Below are positions 29,463 through 42,138 of a stretch of DNA of 64,000 nucleotides, one piece after another. Position numbers and translations under genes: made by a program. The stretch is taken from positions 4,030,001-4,094,000 of the forward strand of contig NZ_JAKUKA010000001.1 of NCBI RefSeq assembly GCF_023156195.1. The letters are read 5' to 3'. Each line of letters opens with the position of its first letter. Position 1 is the first letter of the stretch. This DNA comes from Chitinophaga sedimenti. Lineage in GTDB: Bacteria; Bacteroidota; Bacteroidia; Chitinophagales; Chitinophagaceae. The notes beneath the pieces are model-generated. The model saw only the letters and a list, made by a program, of their open reading frames with translations. It did no database searches and was not told where the DNA came from.

Positions 29463-29569
29463 TAATAATATGATAATTCCGGGGAGCGTTGCTTCCCGGG
29501 ATTTTTTTGCCCACGCGGTTAAACTTTTCGCCTCATCACGCAGTCTCTTTAACAACCAATGCGTTTTTT

Positions 29570-30453
29570 ATGATGATGCGATATTTCTCCACCCTACTCG
29601 TTGCCGGCCTGTTTACCGCCACTGCAACCTCCGCGCAGGACGCCGAAGCAACCGGCCTGCCCGGCGATAATTTTAGCCTGGACGGCGCGCTGGACCTGTT
29701 CAAAAAAGCCGCTTCGCCCGAAGCATTTGAGCAGGCGCTCAATACGGAATCTAACAAGGTAAACAATCTCGACCTGAATGGCGATGGCGATATTGACTAT
29801 ATCCGCGTCATCAACAAAAAGGAAAATAATACACAGATATTTATTCTTCAGGCGCTAGTGTCATCTACCGAAAGCCAGGACATTGCGGTGATCGAACTGG
29901 AAAGAACAGGTGACAAACAAGCCGTGATCCAGATCGTGGGTGATGAAGATATTTTTGGAGAAGAAACGATCGTGGAGCCCGAAGATGAAGGCGTGGCTTT
30001 CAACGACTTCCCGCTAAACCGCTATGGCAGCCATAATGGGCCAAGCCCAGACGCGGTGATCGTAAATGTATGGGGGTGGCCTGCTGTACGTTTCGTATAT
30101 GCGCCGGCTTACACATTATGGGTATCGCCCGGAGCTGGGCCGCCCGCCCGGTATGGTTCCGCCCATGGCGCCCCATGACCTGGGCCGTATACCGCCCCTA
30201 CCGCTACCATTATCATCCGCATTATGTAGTGGTGCACACCCGCCGCGTGGTGGCGGCACCGCGCATCTATCGCCCGGTACGTGTTACGTCGGTCACCGTG
30301 CATACCAACAATGTTGCGAAGGTTACGCATTATCGAAGCACCCGCAACGGCAGCGCAGTAAGAACTACTAAACGCACCACCACCGTAGAAGGAAGGAATG
30401 GCCGCAAGGCAAGCCGGACCACCACCACACACGTTAAAAGAAAAAGAAGATAA
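29570..30453 (+). CDS. Secreted hypothetical protein with basic tail (frameshifted)
   Basis: Exported protein of 294 residues after repair, starting MMMRYFSTLLVAGLFTATATSAQ (signal peptide). The middle has an EF-hand-like acidic loop (DLNGDGDIDYIRV) and several GDKQAVIQIVGDEDIFG-like strands. The end is very basic and rich in Arg, Thr and His (VHTRRVVAAPRIYRPVRV, TTTTHVKRKRR). One base is missing near 30128-30132; repair gives SWAARPVWFRPWRPMTWAVYRP. No named family is recognised; similar secreted proteins occur in Bacteroidota. The basic tail could bind anionic polymers, which is a guess. Confidence 0.7.
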
Positions 30454-30466
30454 GCGTTCATAAAAA

Positions 30467-30489
30467 GGGCTGACCATGACGGTCAGCCC
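30467..30489. terminator. Terminator between convergent genes
   Basis: Perfect 9-base stem (GGGCTGACC / GGTCAGCCC) with a 5-base loop. On the minus strand it is followed by TTTTTATG, ending the GH88 transcript (stop at 30513). On the plus strand TTCGTTCTT follows more weakly, after the stop at 30453. Confidence 0.75.
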
Positions 30490-30512
30490 TTCGTTCTTGG
30501 ACACATAATTCA

Positions 30513-31748
30513 CTATAAAGTACGCTGGTAGCGTTGCAGTGCTTCCAGGAAGTAGTAGTCGGCATACACCAGTGGCACATCGATTTCGCCATTATGCGGA
30601 ATGCTGCCCACACAATGTTTGATCATGAAGTTGCCATTTGCGCCCAGGTCTGCGCGGTAAGCAGGACCCGCCAGTGAGCGCAGCATCTTTTTACCCGCTT
30701 CGCGGTATTTGTCGCCTTTCGTCTTACCTACATAATCACTTAGTTCGAATAAAGCAGAAGCTACGATAGCTGCAGCAGATGCATCCCTGTATTTCTCCCG
30801 CACTTTGGTAGCATTGGAACGCACGCCCGGTGTATAGCCGGTTTGCTGTACGTTGAAGTCCCAGTAAGGCACCATGTCCGCAGGCAGATTTTTGTTATTC
30901 AGGAACCAGTCGGCCATACCTTCGGCAGTTTTCAGGAAACGTTTGTCTTTCGTTTCGCGGTACACCATCGTAAATCCATAAATACCCCATGCCTGTCCGC
31001 GTGACCAGGTAGAGTTATCGGCATATCCCTGTGCTGTTTCGCGGGCCAGTACTTTACCATTCGTGGTATCGTAACATACTACGTGATAAGAGCTGTAATC
31101 CTTGCGGATCTGGTTCTTCATCGCGGTCTCTGCATGTTTAATGGCAATGTCACGGAAAGTGTTATCACCGGAAGCTTTGGAGGCGAAGAACAATAACTCC
31201 AGGTTCATCATGTTATCGATGATCACGGGAAAATAGTACATCTGTTCTCCATGCCATGTTTTAAACGCGTTCCACGATTTGATGCTGCCTGTCACCGGGT
31301 TAAACCTCGTGCTCAACGATTTCGCGGACTGTATCAATATGTCTTTATATTCCTGCTTGCCGGTAATGCGGTAGGCATTGCCATAACTGCAATACACCAT
31401 AAAACCGAGGTCGTGGTGTTTAGTGAAATCTTTCAGCGGCTCCAGTTTCTCGGTCCACTTCGTGGCTTCCGCCAGCAGTTGTGGATCTTTGGTGCCTTCG
31501 TATGCATACCACAGGCTGCCGGGGAAAAATCCCGGTGTCCAGTCGTACATATTGGTCGTTGTCATTTTGCCCGCTTTGTCCGTAGTGCGCGGAAAAGCGA
31601 GGGCGTCGCGGGTTTCAGTATCCTTCAGCATGTTCTTCAGCTGCGTTTGCGCGTAGCCAAAGTTATCGCTGATGAATTCTTTTTCTTTCCTGTCGCCGCC
31701 GAATGCGAGCAGGCTGGCTGCAGCCAGGATACAGAGCAATGGTTTCAT
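30513..31748 (-). CDS. Glycoside hydrolase family 88 (unsaturated glucuronyl/galacturonyl hydrolase)
   Basis: Secreted enzyme of 411 residues that removes the unsaturated uronic acid left by polysaccharide lyases. A signal peptide (MKPLLCILAAASLLAFG) is followed by an alpha6/alpha6 barrel with GH88 hallmarks: WTPGFFPGSLWYAYE, HHDLGFMVYCSYGNAYRITG (catalytic-type Asp after HH), IDNMMNLELLFFAS (second Asp), and TWSRGQAWGIYGFTMVY. The ending NGEIDVPLVYADYYFLEAL is typical. It is the last gene of a minus-strand SusC-SusD-DUF5017-GH88 operon. With the PL8 lyase at 42139-44134 it points to a glycosaminoglycan target. Confidence 0.93.
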   Translation of the reverse strand: MKPLLCILAAASLLAFGGDRKEKEFISDNFGYAQTQLKNMLKDTETRDALAFPRTTDKAGKMTTTNMYDWTPGFFPGSLWYAYEGTKDPQLLAEATKWTEKLEPLKDFTKHHDLGFMVYCSYGNAYRITGKQEYKDILIQSAKSLSTRFNPVTGSIKSWNAFKTWHGEQMYYFPVIIDNMMNLELLFFASKASGDNTFRDIAIKHAETAMKNQIRKDYSSYHVVCYDTTNGKVLARETAQGYADNSTWSRGQAWGIYGFTMVYRETKDKRFLKTAEGMADWFLNNKNLPADMVPYWDFNVQQTGYTPGVRSNATKVREKYRDASAAAIVASALFELSDYVGKTKGDKYREAGKKMLRSLAGPAYRADLGANGNFMIKHCVGSIPHNGEIDVPLVYADYYFLEALQRYQRTL

Positions 31749-31753
31749 GTTGT

Positions 31754-32670
31754 TTATGGTATCACTTTAATAACTAATTGTCTTACTACAGATTTGCTTT
31801 CGTCCACGGAGTGGTTAAACGCAACAAAGGTGGCTTTGTACACGCCTGGGGTAGTGTAGGTGTACATATATTCTTCCCTGTCGGGGTCTACGATACTTTT
31901 GATGCCGGTGCTTACATCCGGCGGTATGCGGCCTACGCGCAGCGGTTTGGTGATGATCCAGCTCGTTTTGGTAGCCGCATTGGCGTCGCCGCCGGTAAGC
32001 GCCAGGCTGCTGGCACCGGGGTTCCAGCGGGCGTTGCCGGATTCCAGATGTCGGAGTAACGTGTCCAGTAGGCCACATCGTCCGCCAGCGTGCTTAACGG
32101 CACTGTGCGATCGGCCAGTACGTTACTCACGGTCCAGTTCGTGATGGTCCACGTACGCTGTGTACTGCCTGTTACGCCACTATACTTCAGCGCAATGAAT
32201 AGCGAGTCCTCCGCACCGGTTACAAGATCGGTAAGATCTACCGCGCCTGTGTTCACCAGTGTAGCACTGGTGGCAAGCGGTGTACGGGAGGTGATGTCCG
32301 TCCATGGCGCATTAACCACCGCAGCAGAATCAGCGGTATTCAGTTTACTGATCGCCAGCACTTTTAAGGTATTCGCCTGGTTGCCATATTGCGCGGTCGA
32401 GGAAAAAGACAGGATGACTTTACCCAGCAGTTTACTCGGGGCCCGGCTTTCATAACGCTTGCCTACTTCGCCCGAATAAAAGGCAATGTTGGCAGCGCTG
32501 CCGGCAAATTGAAACTTCGTGGTGTCGCCTACGCGGTACGTAAAGGTGTCCGCTACGAGCAGCGTGCGGTCCAGCGACACGTTGAACGACGGCGCATCTA
32601 CTTTAATTTCCTTAGAGCAGGATGCAGCAGCGAAAGCACATATGATTAGGAGATATCGTTTCATCTTCAT
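31754..32670 (-). CDS. DUF5017 domain lipoprotein of the PUL (frameshifted)
   Basis: Surface-type lipoprotein of 305 residues after repair: lipobox in MKRYLLIICAFAAASCSK (acylated Cys), then a DUF5017-like beta-sandwich (VSLDRTLLVADTFTYRVGDTTKFQF, IAFYSGEVGKRYES) and a second beta domain ending SKSVVRQLVIKVIP. One base is missing near 32041-32045; repair changes NPATPAGTPVP into NPGNARWNPGASSLAL and moves the stop to 31754. It lies between SusD and GH88 on one strand. Such lipoproteins usually act as extra surface glycan-binding proteins of their PUL; this is inferred from position. Confidence 0.78.
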
Positions 32671-32686
32671 AAGTTTTAAACAGCTG

Positions 32687-34712
32687 TTACCAGCCTGGAT
32701 TTTGTTTCAGTTCGTGGTTCAGGTTCAGTTCGTAGGTAGGTATGGGAAGCAATACGTGTCTTGCGGATACGTTACGTACACCGGCCAGCCCGTTCACATT
32801 ACCGGTAGCGGTAACGCTGGCGCCATTTCCGGTGGCATACACCGCAAATTCGGCCATATCGTTAACGAAGTTGCCCCAGCGGATCAGGTCTGCTTTGCGC
32901 AATGCTTCGAAACATAATTCACGCATACGTTCATCACGGATCGCCAGTTGAAAACCTGCTTTGTCCAGACCGGCCGTCAGCATATATTCATTACCGCTGG
33001 TGATGGTGGCTGTAGCGGTTGCCGCAATACCTGCATAGGCAAATACAGCACCTGTTACCGCAGCTGCAGATGAACCGGAAGTATGTGTTGGTGGTGTAGT
33101 CGTAGAAGTACCTGCCGTTGTCACCGTGTACAAGCGACCGCCATTCGTGATCTGTGTACCGGTGTTGTAAGTTACGCCCGGCGTCCAGAAGGTACCAATA
33201 ACCACGGTGGGCGCCGATGTGTAATAAGAACCCGCGGTAAGCGCGCCAGGACTGCTCAGGTAAATGCCGCTTACGCCGCCGCTGGTGATCACCGCTGTGC
33301 CCGTAGCGCCATTGCCGCCACCGCCGGAGATCGTTACTGTTGGCGCAGTCGTATAACCACTTCCCGCAGTAGTGACGGTGATTGATTTAACGACGTTGCC
33401 GTTCATTAAACCATATGCCCTCCTTCTAACTTCATTAATGTATTGATAAGCATTACCCGGACCGTTCTCCTGGTTCTCCGCTTCCGCACGCATCAGCAAC
33501 ACATCCGAATACCGGATCACCGGCCAGTTGATGTTATAGGTACCACCCACACCATTGGTATTGCGGATCGATTGCGGGGCCAGTTCGCGACGGAACTTGC
33601 CAGCACACATCATCCAGGGAGAAGTACGGGCTGTTTTTACACGGGGCGTACCGCTGTAAATGTAGTTCGCACAGTTCCAGTCGCGGCGAATGTCTAACGA
33701 TGATTTATTCGGTGTTGCCGTACTGGCCGCATCTACCTGGTAGGAATCATACAGTTTGCGGGTTACCCACACCCAGGCAGCTGAAGAATAAGAGCTGGTA
33801 TCAGCCGCTACGATGGCAGATTGTATACCTACAAAGTTGCCGATATCGTTACCGCTCTTGTTCGCCACACCTGGCGCAGCGCCTTGCGAACCCAGCTCCC
33901 AGATGCTTTCCTTCACATCATACTGATCGCGGGAAAGATTTGTGAATACGGCGGTAGTCCGGGTTCAACGCATGCAAACCGGAAGTGATCACTTTATCGC
34001 AATAGGTAATTACGTCTTTATATTTTGATACATCGCGTTGCGGATAACCTGCCCAATAGATATACACGCGCGCCAGTACTGCCTGCACCGCCGTAAGCGT
34101 TACCACATCGTTGTAACCCACTTTAGCCACGGTATAGTCTTTCAATAATACCTCCGCTTCTTTCATATCTTTTTCCACCTGCTCGTACACCTGTTTCTGG
34201 GTGGCCGCCGGGAAATTTACTTCGTTGATCGCCAGCGTTCTTAACACAAGCGGTACATCACCGTAGTTGCTCGTCAGCAGGAAATAATAGTAACCGCGCA
34301 GAAAAAGCGCCTGCCCTTTGATGATGTTGCGGCGGGCAGAATCCATGGTTGGTTTATTGATATTTTCCAGTAAAGAGTTGATGTTGCGGATGCCTACGTA
34401 ACAGCTCTTCCAGATGCCGGCCACGTACGTTTGCGATGCGTCGTAGTTGTAACGCAGGCCGCGGGTATCGCCGTCCGCCGTGCGGTTAGACATAACTTCA
34501 TCCGTTGTCGTGGTGAAGTTGAAACCCATCACCTGGCCGTATAATTCAGAGCGCATCAGGTTACTGTATACGCCGTTGAGCGCCTGCTGCAACTGTGCTT
34601 CCGTTTCGTAATAGTTCGTGGAAGAATAGAAGTCGGATGGTTTTGTATCGAGGAATTTATTACAGGAGCTGAACCCTGCCAGAGCTATTGCTAATATCCA
34701 AATGCGTTTCAT
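32687..34712 (-). CDS. SusD/RagB-like lipoprotein with an inserted phage-tail-like segment (frameshifted)
   Basis: Surface glycan-binding partner of the SusC upstream; 674 residues after repair, long for the family. It has a lipobox in ALAGFSSCNKF, an N-terminal SusD domain (STNYYETEAQLQQALNGVY) and the C-terminal SusD core (IRYSDVLLMRAEA, IRDERMRELCFEALRKADLI) ending HELKQNPGW. One extra base near 33961-33964 splits it; removal gives LNPTTAVFTNLSRDQ. Between the two halves of the core, about 137 residues (plus-strand 32984-33394) form a Gly/Thr/Val-rich insert with GSGYTTAPTVTISGG, YYTSAPTVVIG, WTPGVTYNTG, GGRLYTVTTAGTS and PPTHTSG, as in phage virion proteins. Confidence 0.9.
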
Positions 34713-34722
34713 GTTCTTCAGT

Positions 34723-37700
34723 TTAGAGGGTTACGTTTATGCCGGCCACATAAGACAGTGAGTGCGGGTACACCGCATAGTCGAAGCCAGGCGTAAGGTT
34801 GCCGTCCCTGCCCGATACTTCGGGATCAGTGCCCGAGTACCTTGACCAGGTGTACAGGTTCTGCGCGGAAGTATGGATCCTGATGTTCTTGATCTTCGCT
34901 CGTTTCAGTATCGCCACGGGTACATTGTAACCCAGCGAAACCGTCCGCAGTTTCAGGTAAGAGCCATCTTCTACCACGCGGGAAGAGTAGGCCGCGTTGC
35001 CCATGCCACCGGCACGGAACATGGTGTTGCTCGGATTCGTTGGCGTCCAGCGGTTCGCATAACTCGCCATCTGGTTCAGGTTAGGATTGTTCACCAAACC
35101 ACCTTCGAACACGTAACGGTTGCCGTTGATCAGATCATTGCCGTAAGACCACTGGAACAAGACGTTCAGATCAAAGTTATTATACACGAAGTTGTTGCTG
35201 AAACCACCGGTATGTTTCGGCAGACCGCTGCCGATAATGGTAAGGTCCTGGTTGTTCACCTGCAGATCGCCATTCAGGTCTTTGTACTTTATATCACCCG
35301 GACGGATCGCTGTACGCGCAGCACCGTTGGTTGCCACATCGGCCTTCAGTAAATAAGTACCGTTGGGCATCAGGTCAAAATCGGAGTATTGATACACACC
35401 ATCAAACTGCAACCCGTACATTTCGCCCATCGGACGGCCCTTTACAGAGATGTAAGGAAACAGGCTGGAATAAGTGGTATTGAAGAAAGTACCGTTACCG
35501 GAAAGGATGGATGTTTGTCCCTCGGTGAGTTCCAGTATTTTATTCCTGTTAAAGCTGATATTAAAGTTGCTGCTCCAGTTGAAGTTTTTCTTCTCCACGA
35601 TCACACCTACTACGGTAAATTCCAATCCCCTGTTCTGCAGTTTACCAATGTTCTTCAAACCAAATCCGCTCTCTACACCAATACCGTAGGGCAGCGCCGC
35701 GTTCAGCAGCAGGTCGCGCGTGGTACGGTGATAAGCGTCTATCGTTACAGACAGGCGGCTGGTGCGGAAGAAGGCGAGATCCAGCCCGATATTCGTTTGT
35801 TCATTGGTTTCCCATTGCAGGTTAGGGTTGCCGGCTGATTGGATATAAGAACCAATGCTCAGCGGCGCGTTGCCGGCAGAATACCAGAAGTTGCGGCTGG
35901 TCAGTTGCAGCTGCGGCAGGTAAGCAAAATCACCTACGCGGTTGTTACCCGAAGCACCATAACCTACACGTAATTTACCGTCAGACAACACGCGCAACGA
36001 TTTCATGAAAGGCTCTGAGCTGAAGCGCCATGCCGCGGAAGCCGCGGGAAAGTATCCCCATCTTTTGCCGGGTGCGAATTTAGAAGAACCATCCGCACGC
36101 ATGGAAGCAGAAAATAAATACCTCGACTGATAATCGTAATTCACGCGGGCAACCATGGAGGCCATGGACCAGGAAGAAGCGGAAGATATAAGCGTGGTGT
36201 TAGCCGCTGGCGCCAGGTCTATCCCATCCAATCCTAATTCTTCATTCGGGATCTGGGTGGCTGATAATCTGCGGGTAGCGGATTTGTTACCCTGCGCCTC
36301 GAACAGTGCGAGCGCGGTAAAGTTGTGTACTTTGTTCCAGCGCTTGCGGTAATTTAATCCCGCCTCTGTTCTCCGGTGGAAGCCGGGCGAAACTCTATTA
36401 AACCGTTTACGCCGTTAGAATTCCATTTACTGCCCGATTGTGTTTTGGAGTTGTTAAATACATCCAGTTCGCGGTTCCAAACGTTGATACCACCGGCTAC
36501 GCGCAGCGTCAGGTCTTTAATAATACCATACTCGATACGCGTTGGCGTTCAGTACGTGTTCTTTATTCAGCGTCAGCTGGTTTTGTATATGTTGATAAGG
36601 GTTCACGCGATAATCCTGGTTGTTGGCCAGCTCGTTCCCCGGATCGTAAAATTCATCCAGCAGATTTACCGCACTGTCGCGGCCCGAAATACTGGTGGTG
36701 GGGCGGAAACCCCAAACGGAATACAAAGTGGTGGCAGAAGCATAGAAGTTGGTGGCCGAAATCGGCGTGCCATATGCTTCGCTGTACGCGTAGTTCGCAT
36801 TTAATCCAACTTTCAGTTTGTCACTTACCGTCTGGTCCAGCGAAAACCGGCCCTGGTAACGTTTAAAACCGCTGTTAATGATAATCCCTTTCTGGTTATT
36901 GAAGTTGCCCGACAACGAATAGCGCGTTTTGTCAGAGCCGCCTCTCACCGCAATATCGTGGTTCTGGTTCTGCCCTACACGGAACACGTAATCCTGCATG
37001 TCTAGTGTTTCTACGTTTTTGTAATCGTCCAGCGTAACACCTTTGGCGAGGTATACGGAGTCATAGATGGCTGGATTAATGTCGCCCACATAGCGTACAA
37101 ACTCATAGGCATCCATCATTTTTTGTTTCTGCGGATTTTGCTGCCAGCCGTAGTAAGCATTGTATGTTACCTGCGGCGCACCATTTTTTCCCTTTTTCGT
37201 GGTGATAAGGATGACCCCGTTCGCGCCACGTGCCCCGTAGATCGCGGTAGCCGAAGCATCTTTCAGGATGTCGATAGACTCGATATCTGCCGGGCTGATG
37301 GCATTCGCGTTGGCGTTTTCCGTAGGGAAACCGTCGATTACGTACAGCGGGGAGTTATCTGGGTAATAGAGCCGGAACCACGGATCGTGATATTGGCGAC
37401 AGCACCCGGCTGCCCGTCCGCGCTGGCCACTACCACACCGGCAACACGGCCGGCCAGTGCCTCGTCGAACGATTTCACCGGCGCCTTGGCAAAGTCATTC
37501 ATGTTCACACTGCCCACGGCGCCTGTCAGGTCCTTCCGGCTTTGAGTAGCGTAACCCACCACGACCACATCGCTCAGGTTACCGATCTTTTCTTTTAGTT
37601 TAACGGTGTACTCGGTGCGGTTATCTACTTTCACCTCGATGTTCTCGAAGCCGATGTAGGTAAACACGAGCGTGGCGCCAGGCGCTACTGAAATAGTAAA

Positions 37701-37913
37701 CCGGCCCTGGTCATTGGTGGCGGCCCCGGTTTTGTCATTTTTTACCGTGACGGTAACGCCTGGTAAAAGCGTCCCTTTGTCATCGCGCACGGTTCCGGAA
37801 ACCGTTTTCTTCTGCCCAAAAAGGAAGAGTGGGAATAGTAGCATCCATAAACTCCCCAATAAAACTTTTGCAGCATACCGGGACATTGGCATCTCCATTT
37901 TCGTATTCATCAT
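34723..37913 (-). CDS. SusC/RagA TonB-dependent receptor of the PUL (frameshifted)
   Basis: Outer-membrane receptor of 1,063 residues after repair. A signal region (start at 37913, MMNTKMEMPMSRYAAKVLL) precedes a carboxypeptidase-like domain (VSGTVRDDKGTLLPGVTVTV), a plug domain (VVVVGYATQSRKDLTGAV, DILKDASATAIYGARGANGV), and a barrel ending SLSYVAGINVTL. There is no STN domain, so it is unlikely to signal to a FecR. Indels: one G missing near 37363 (repair gives TQDNSPLYVIDGFP), one extra base near 36540, and one missing near 36396. It is divergent from the hybrid sensor gene (start 38111) and followed by SusD after 10 bases. Confidence 0.93.
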
Positions 37914-38110
37914 AATTTGTGGAATTGATGATCTGGTTGATTTTCTCTTACCTGCAATTATGTAAATCTCCCGCAAACTCCGGGTCGACAATCGTAAATG
38001 ATTGGGGTGAATTTTATAAATCACCTGCAAACAACTGATTATCAGACCAATAAAATACAGCGTTTACCGAAATTTCCGCCCTTTTTTCTGACCAATGCTT
38101 ATATTGGGGA

Positions 38111-41100
38111 ATGATTTTACGGCGAATGTTCCAGGTATGCCTGCTATTAGCGGTCGCTTTTCCTATGAAAAGCCGGTCGCAGCATGCTACCTTTCAACAC
38201 CTCACCGTAGAAAACGGCCTCTCCCATAATGCCGTGTTAGCCATTACCCAGGATCGCCAGGGATTTTTATGGCTGGGCACCCGGTACGGTCTCAGCCGGT
38301 ACGACGGGCAGCGGTTCAAAATTTACCGGAACATACCGGGCGACACCACCTCCCTCCCGGATAACCAGGTGGTATCATTATATATAGACAGGCAAAAGCA
38401 GATGTGGGTAGGTACCACGTCCGGGCTCTGTAAATACGATCCGGTGACCGGGAAGTTCCGCCGCGTAATACTGCATCCTGGTTCGCAAACCAATATCAAC
38501 TGCATTTATGAAGACCGCCAGGGCCGTTTCTGGTTTGGCGGGAATAACGGCCTGTATATGGTGGACGGCCGGGCGTACACAAATTACAACCACCACTGAT
38601 CGCTGGCTGGGTGGTGCGCACGTTGTACGAAGATAAATCGGGCGCCCTGTGGATCGGGTCAAATACCGGTCTTTCCCGGATTAAAGGCAACGACACGATC
38701 ACCTACCGGCAGGAAAACGGGCTGGCCATGAACTTCATCACCGCCATTAATGAAGATCCTTCCGGTAAACTGTGGATCGGCACCCAGACCGCCGGTATTA
38801 ATATATATGACCCGGCCACAGAGAAATTCAGTCAGCTCGTAGCGCCGGGCATTGTTAATAATATTGTACGCCGCATCGTACGCGACCGGCAGGGACAAAT
38901 GTGGGTGGGCACCCAGGAGGGCCTGAGCATCATCGACCCGGTGACGATGCAGCAAACGGCATATCAGCACGAATCGGGGAACATATCCAGCCTTAGCCAG
39001 AACTCCATTCATAGTTTATTTGAAGATGATAACGGCTCCATGTGGCTGGGCACCTACTTCGGCGGCGTAAATATGGCTTACCGGTACGGCGGCGCGTTCA
39101 CCACCTGGCAAAATGTGCCGCGGCTGAACGGCATCAGCAACAACGTGATCAGTAACATGATAGAGGATGAAAAAAGAACCTCTGGATCGGTACAGAAGGC
39201 GGTGGCTTGAATTACTTCAACCGGCAAACCGGCAAATTCACCTGGTATAAACACGACTCTAAAAAACCGGGCAGCCTCGGCTCCAACCTGGTAAAGGTGG
39301 TATATGAGGATAAGGCGCACAATATCTGGGTGGGCACCCATGGCGGCGGACTTAACCTGTTGTTACCCAATGGCTCGTTCCGCCGCAGCTTTTACAGCGC
39401 CGGCGATCCTGCTACTTTTTCCCGGGAAATTACGGCCATGCTCGAAGACCGGAAAGGCCGCTTCTGGGTAGGCGCCAACGATCGCCTGCACCTGATGCAC
39501 CGCTACGGCAACGAATTGGTCAAAGAAAAGGACTCCATTATTAAAGGCATGGACGACCGCGTGTCTATCCGCGCGCTGATGGAAGATGCACAGGGGCGCA
39601 TCTGGATCGGCACGATCTCCGGTATTTATGTATTAACCGGCGACTCGCTGCGTTTACTGCAAGGCGGATATGTAAACGCTATCCGGGAAGATTCGCGGCG
39701 GCAGGTGTGGGTAAGCATGTATTACGGCGGGCTCATTCGCTACAACGACCAGCTCAAGAAAATACAACACTATACAGAGAAGGACGGCTTGCCCAACAGC
39801 AATGTGCTGGGCATGCTGGAAGATAGTAAACACGCACTGTGGGTGAGCACCGATAACGGACTGGTAAAGTTCGATCCCGCCAGTAACGCATTACAGGTAT
39901 TCACCGTCAGCGATGGCATTGCGGGCAATGTGTTCAATTATAATTCTTTCTTGAAAGATAGTAATGGTGAATTGCTTTTCGGCGGATACAACGGCATCAC
40001 AAGTTTTTACCCGGAAAGAATCATCACCAATACCAACAAGGCGCCCATCCGTTTTACAGGACTGCGTTTGTTTAACAATCCCGTGGGTATTCACCAGGAA
40101 GACGGGCTGCTGGAGCAGGATATGGCCTACACACAGGCACTCCGGTTCCGCCCCGACCAGGAAGTATTTACCCTGGAATTTGCCCTGCTTAATTTTGTAA
40201 AGAGCAATAAAAACCGCTACGCTTACCGCCTCGAAGGCGCGGATCGCGACTGGATAGAAACATCGACCCCGGCGGTCACTTATACCAACTTGTCCTCCGG
40301 CGATTATGTATTTCATGTAAAAGCCGCCAACAACGACGGCGTGTGGAGCGATCCCGTAAGCCTGGAAATTACCATACTGCCCCCGTTCTGGCGTACCTGG
40401 TGGGCCTATTGCCTGTACGCCATTGTACTGGCGTTACTGTTCACGGGCATCTCCCGCTTCTTTTTCCTCCGCGCTTTATTACGTAAGGAAGAAGAGCTGC
40501 ACCAGGTAAAACTGAATTTCTTCACCCACGTATCGCACGAAATCCGCACGCACCTTACGCTGTTGATGGCGCCGGTAGAGCGGATACTGGAAGGGAAAAA
40601 GGAAGACGGCGGTGCATTATCACAGTTAAGAGCGAATGCAGACCGATTGTTAAAACTGGTGAGTGAGTTGATGGATTTCCGGAAAGCGGAAAGCGGCCAT
40701 TTAAAACTACAGGTACGCAAGCAGGACTTAATTCCTTTCCTGGACAGCATTTATGCCAGTTACCGCGAGCAGTCGCTGGACAGGAACATCAGCATCAGTT
40801 TTACGCACGATACGGAAAGCGCGCCGCTGTACTTCGATCCCGAACAGCTGGAAAAGGTGTTCTTCAACCTGTTGGGCAATGCATTTAAGTTTACCCCGGA
40901 AGGTGGCCGTATCCAGCTGCATGTAGGTCGTGCGAAAAATGCCGTGGTGATCACCGTTACTGATAACGGCCGCGGTATTGCGGAAGCGCATCTCGATAAT
41001 ATCTTTTCCAACTTTTTCCAGGTACAGGACCATGGCGTGCAGAATACCGGCTATGGCATCGGCCTGGCGCTGTCCAAACACATCGTGGAGCAGCATAAGG

Positions 41101-42062
41101 GTACACTCGATGTAAACAGTGGAAACGGCAGCACTTCCTTTACTGTAACATTGCTCGAAGGCCGCCAGCATTTCGAAGGTACGCAGCACGTGATCGACGG
41201 GCCGGCTGTAGCTTACGAAACAGCCCTTCCCATCGCGGAATTCAGCGATGAGGGCGATACAGCCGTAGCGGCCAGCGATCCCACTTTCACTATTCATATT
41301 GTGGAAGACAACCCGGAACTGCGGGCACTGGTGCGCCAGGTGTTCCAGCAGCAATACCGTATCCTCGAAAGTCCGAACGGCGCCGAAGGTTTGTCGCTGG
41401 CCACAGCGCAGCTGCCCGACCTCGTGATCAGCGATGTCATGATGCCCGACATGGACGGGCTGCAGCTTTGCCAGGCACTGAAAACCGACGAGCGCACCAG
41501 TCATATTCCGGTTGTACTGCTCACGGCTAAAAGCTCGCAGGCCGACCAGGTGAGCGGCCTCGAAACCGGCGCCGATTTGTATCTCACCAAACCTTTCAGC
41601 AGTAAAGTGCTGTCACTGAACGTGCGCAACCTGCTCGCCTCCCGCGAAAAGCTGCGCGAGCGCCTGGCCAAACAATTACAGGCCGCCGAACCCGCACCGC
41701 TGGCCGCCGTGGAAGAAACATTGCCCAACAGCGTAGACACCGCCTTCCTCGAAAAAGTGATGGCGCTGGTGGACGAACTCATGGACGATCCCGACTTCGG
41801 GGTAGATATGCTCTCGAAAAAGGTAGCCATGAGCCAGCCCGTGTTGTATAAAAAACTGAAGGCGCTCACGAACATGTCTGTCAATGATTTTATCAAGTCG
41901 CTAAGGCTGAAGAAAGCGGCGGAACTGTTGCGATCGCGGCAGCATACGGTATACCAGGTGTCGTATATGGTGGGCTACAGCGACAGCAAGTATTTCAGCC
42001 GCGAGTTCCGGAAACAGTTCGGTAAAACGCCGACGGAATTTGCCGGGCAGCCGGATTTATAA
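38111..42062 (+). CDS. Hybrid two-component system regulator (HTCS), frameshifted
   Basis: One-protein sensor and transcription factor of 1,317 residues after repair, expected to control the adjoining PUL. Signal peptide (1-22), then a periplasmic double propeller of two-component-regulator repeats (GFLWLGTRYGLSRYDG, QMWVGTQEGLSIID), a Y_Y_Y domain (YAYRLEGADRDWIET), a membrane segment near 770 (WWAYCLYAIVLALLFTG), HisKA with phospho-His in NFFTHVSHEIRTHLTLL, HATPase (VTDNGRGIA), receiver (LVISDVMMPDMDGLQ) and an AraC domain (KKAAELLRSRQHTVYQVSYM). Two one-base losses split it, near 38580-38585 and in the A6 run near 39172. HisKA reads RTHLT where RTPLT is usual. Confidence 0.93.
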
Positions 42063-42138
42063 ATTTCTCCCCTTTTAGTTGGAAAAATCCCCCTGCGCAC
42101 GGCGCGTGGCGGTTATTTTTGTAAGCATGTACACTGTT

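Noticed and set aside
40728..41504. 258-codon frame antisense to the hybrid sensor kinase
   Set aside because: It overlaps kinase and receiver domains of the sensor on the other strand and has no motif of its own.
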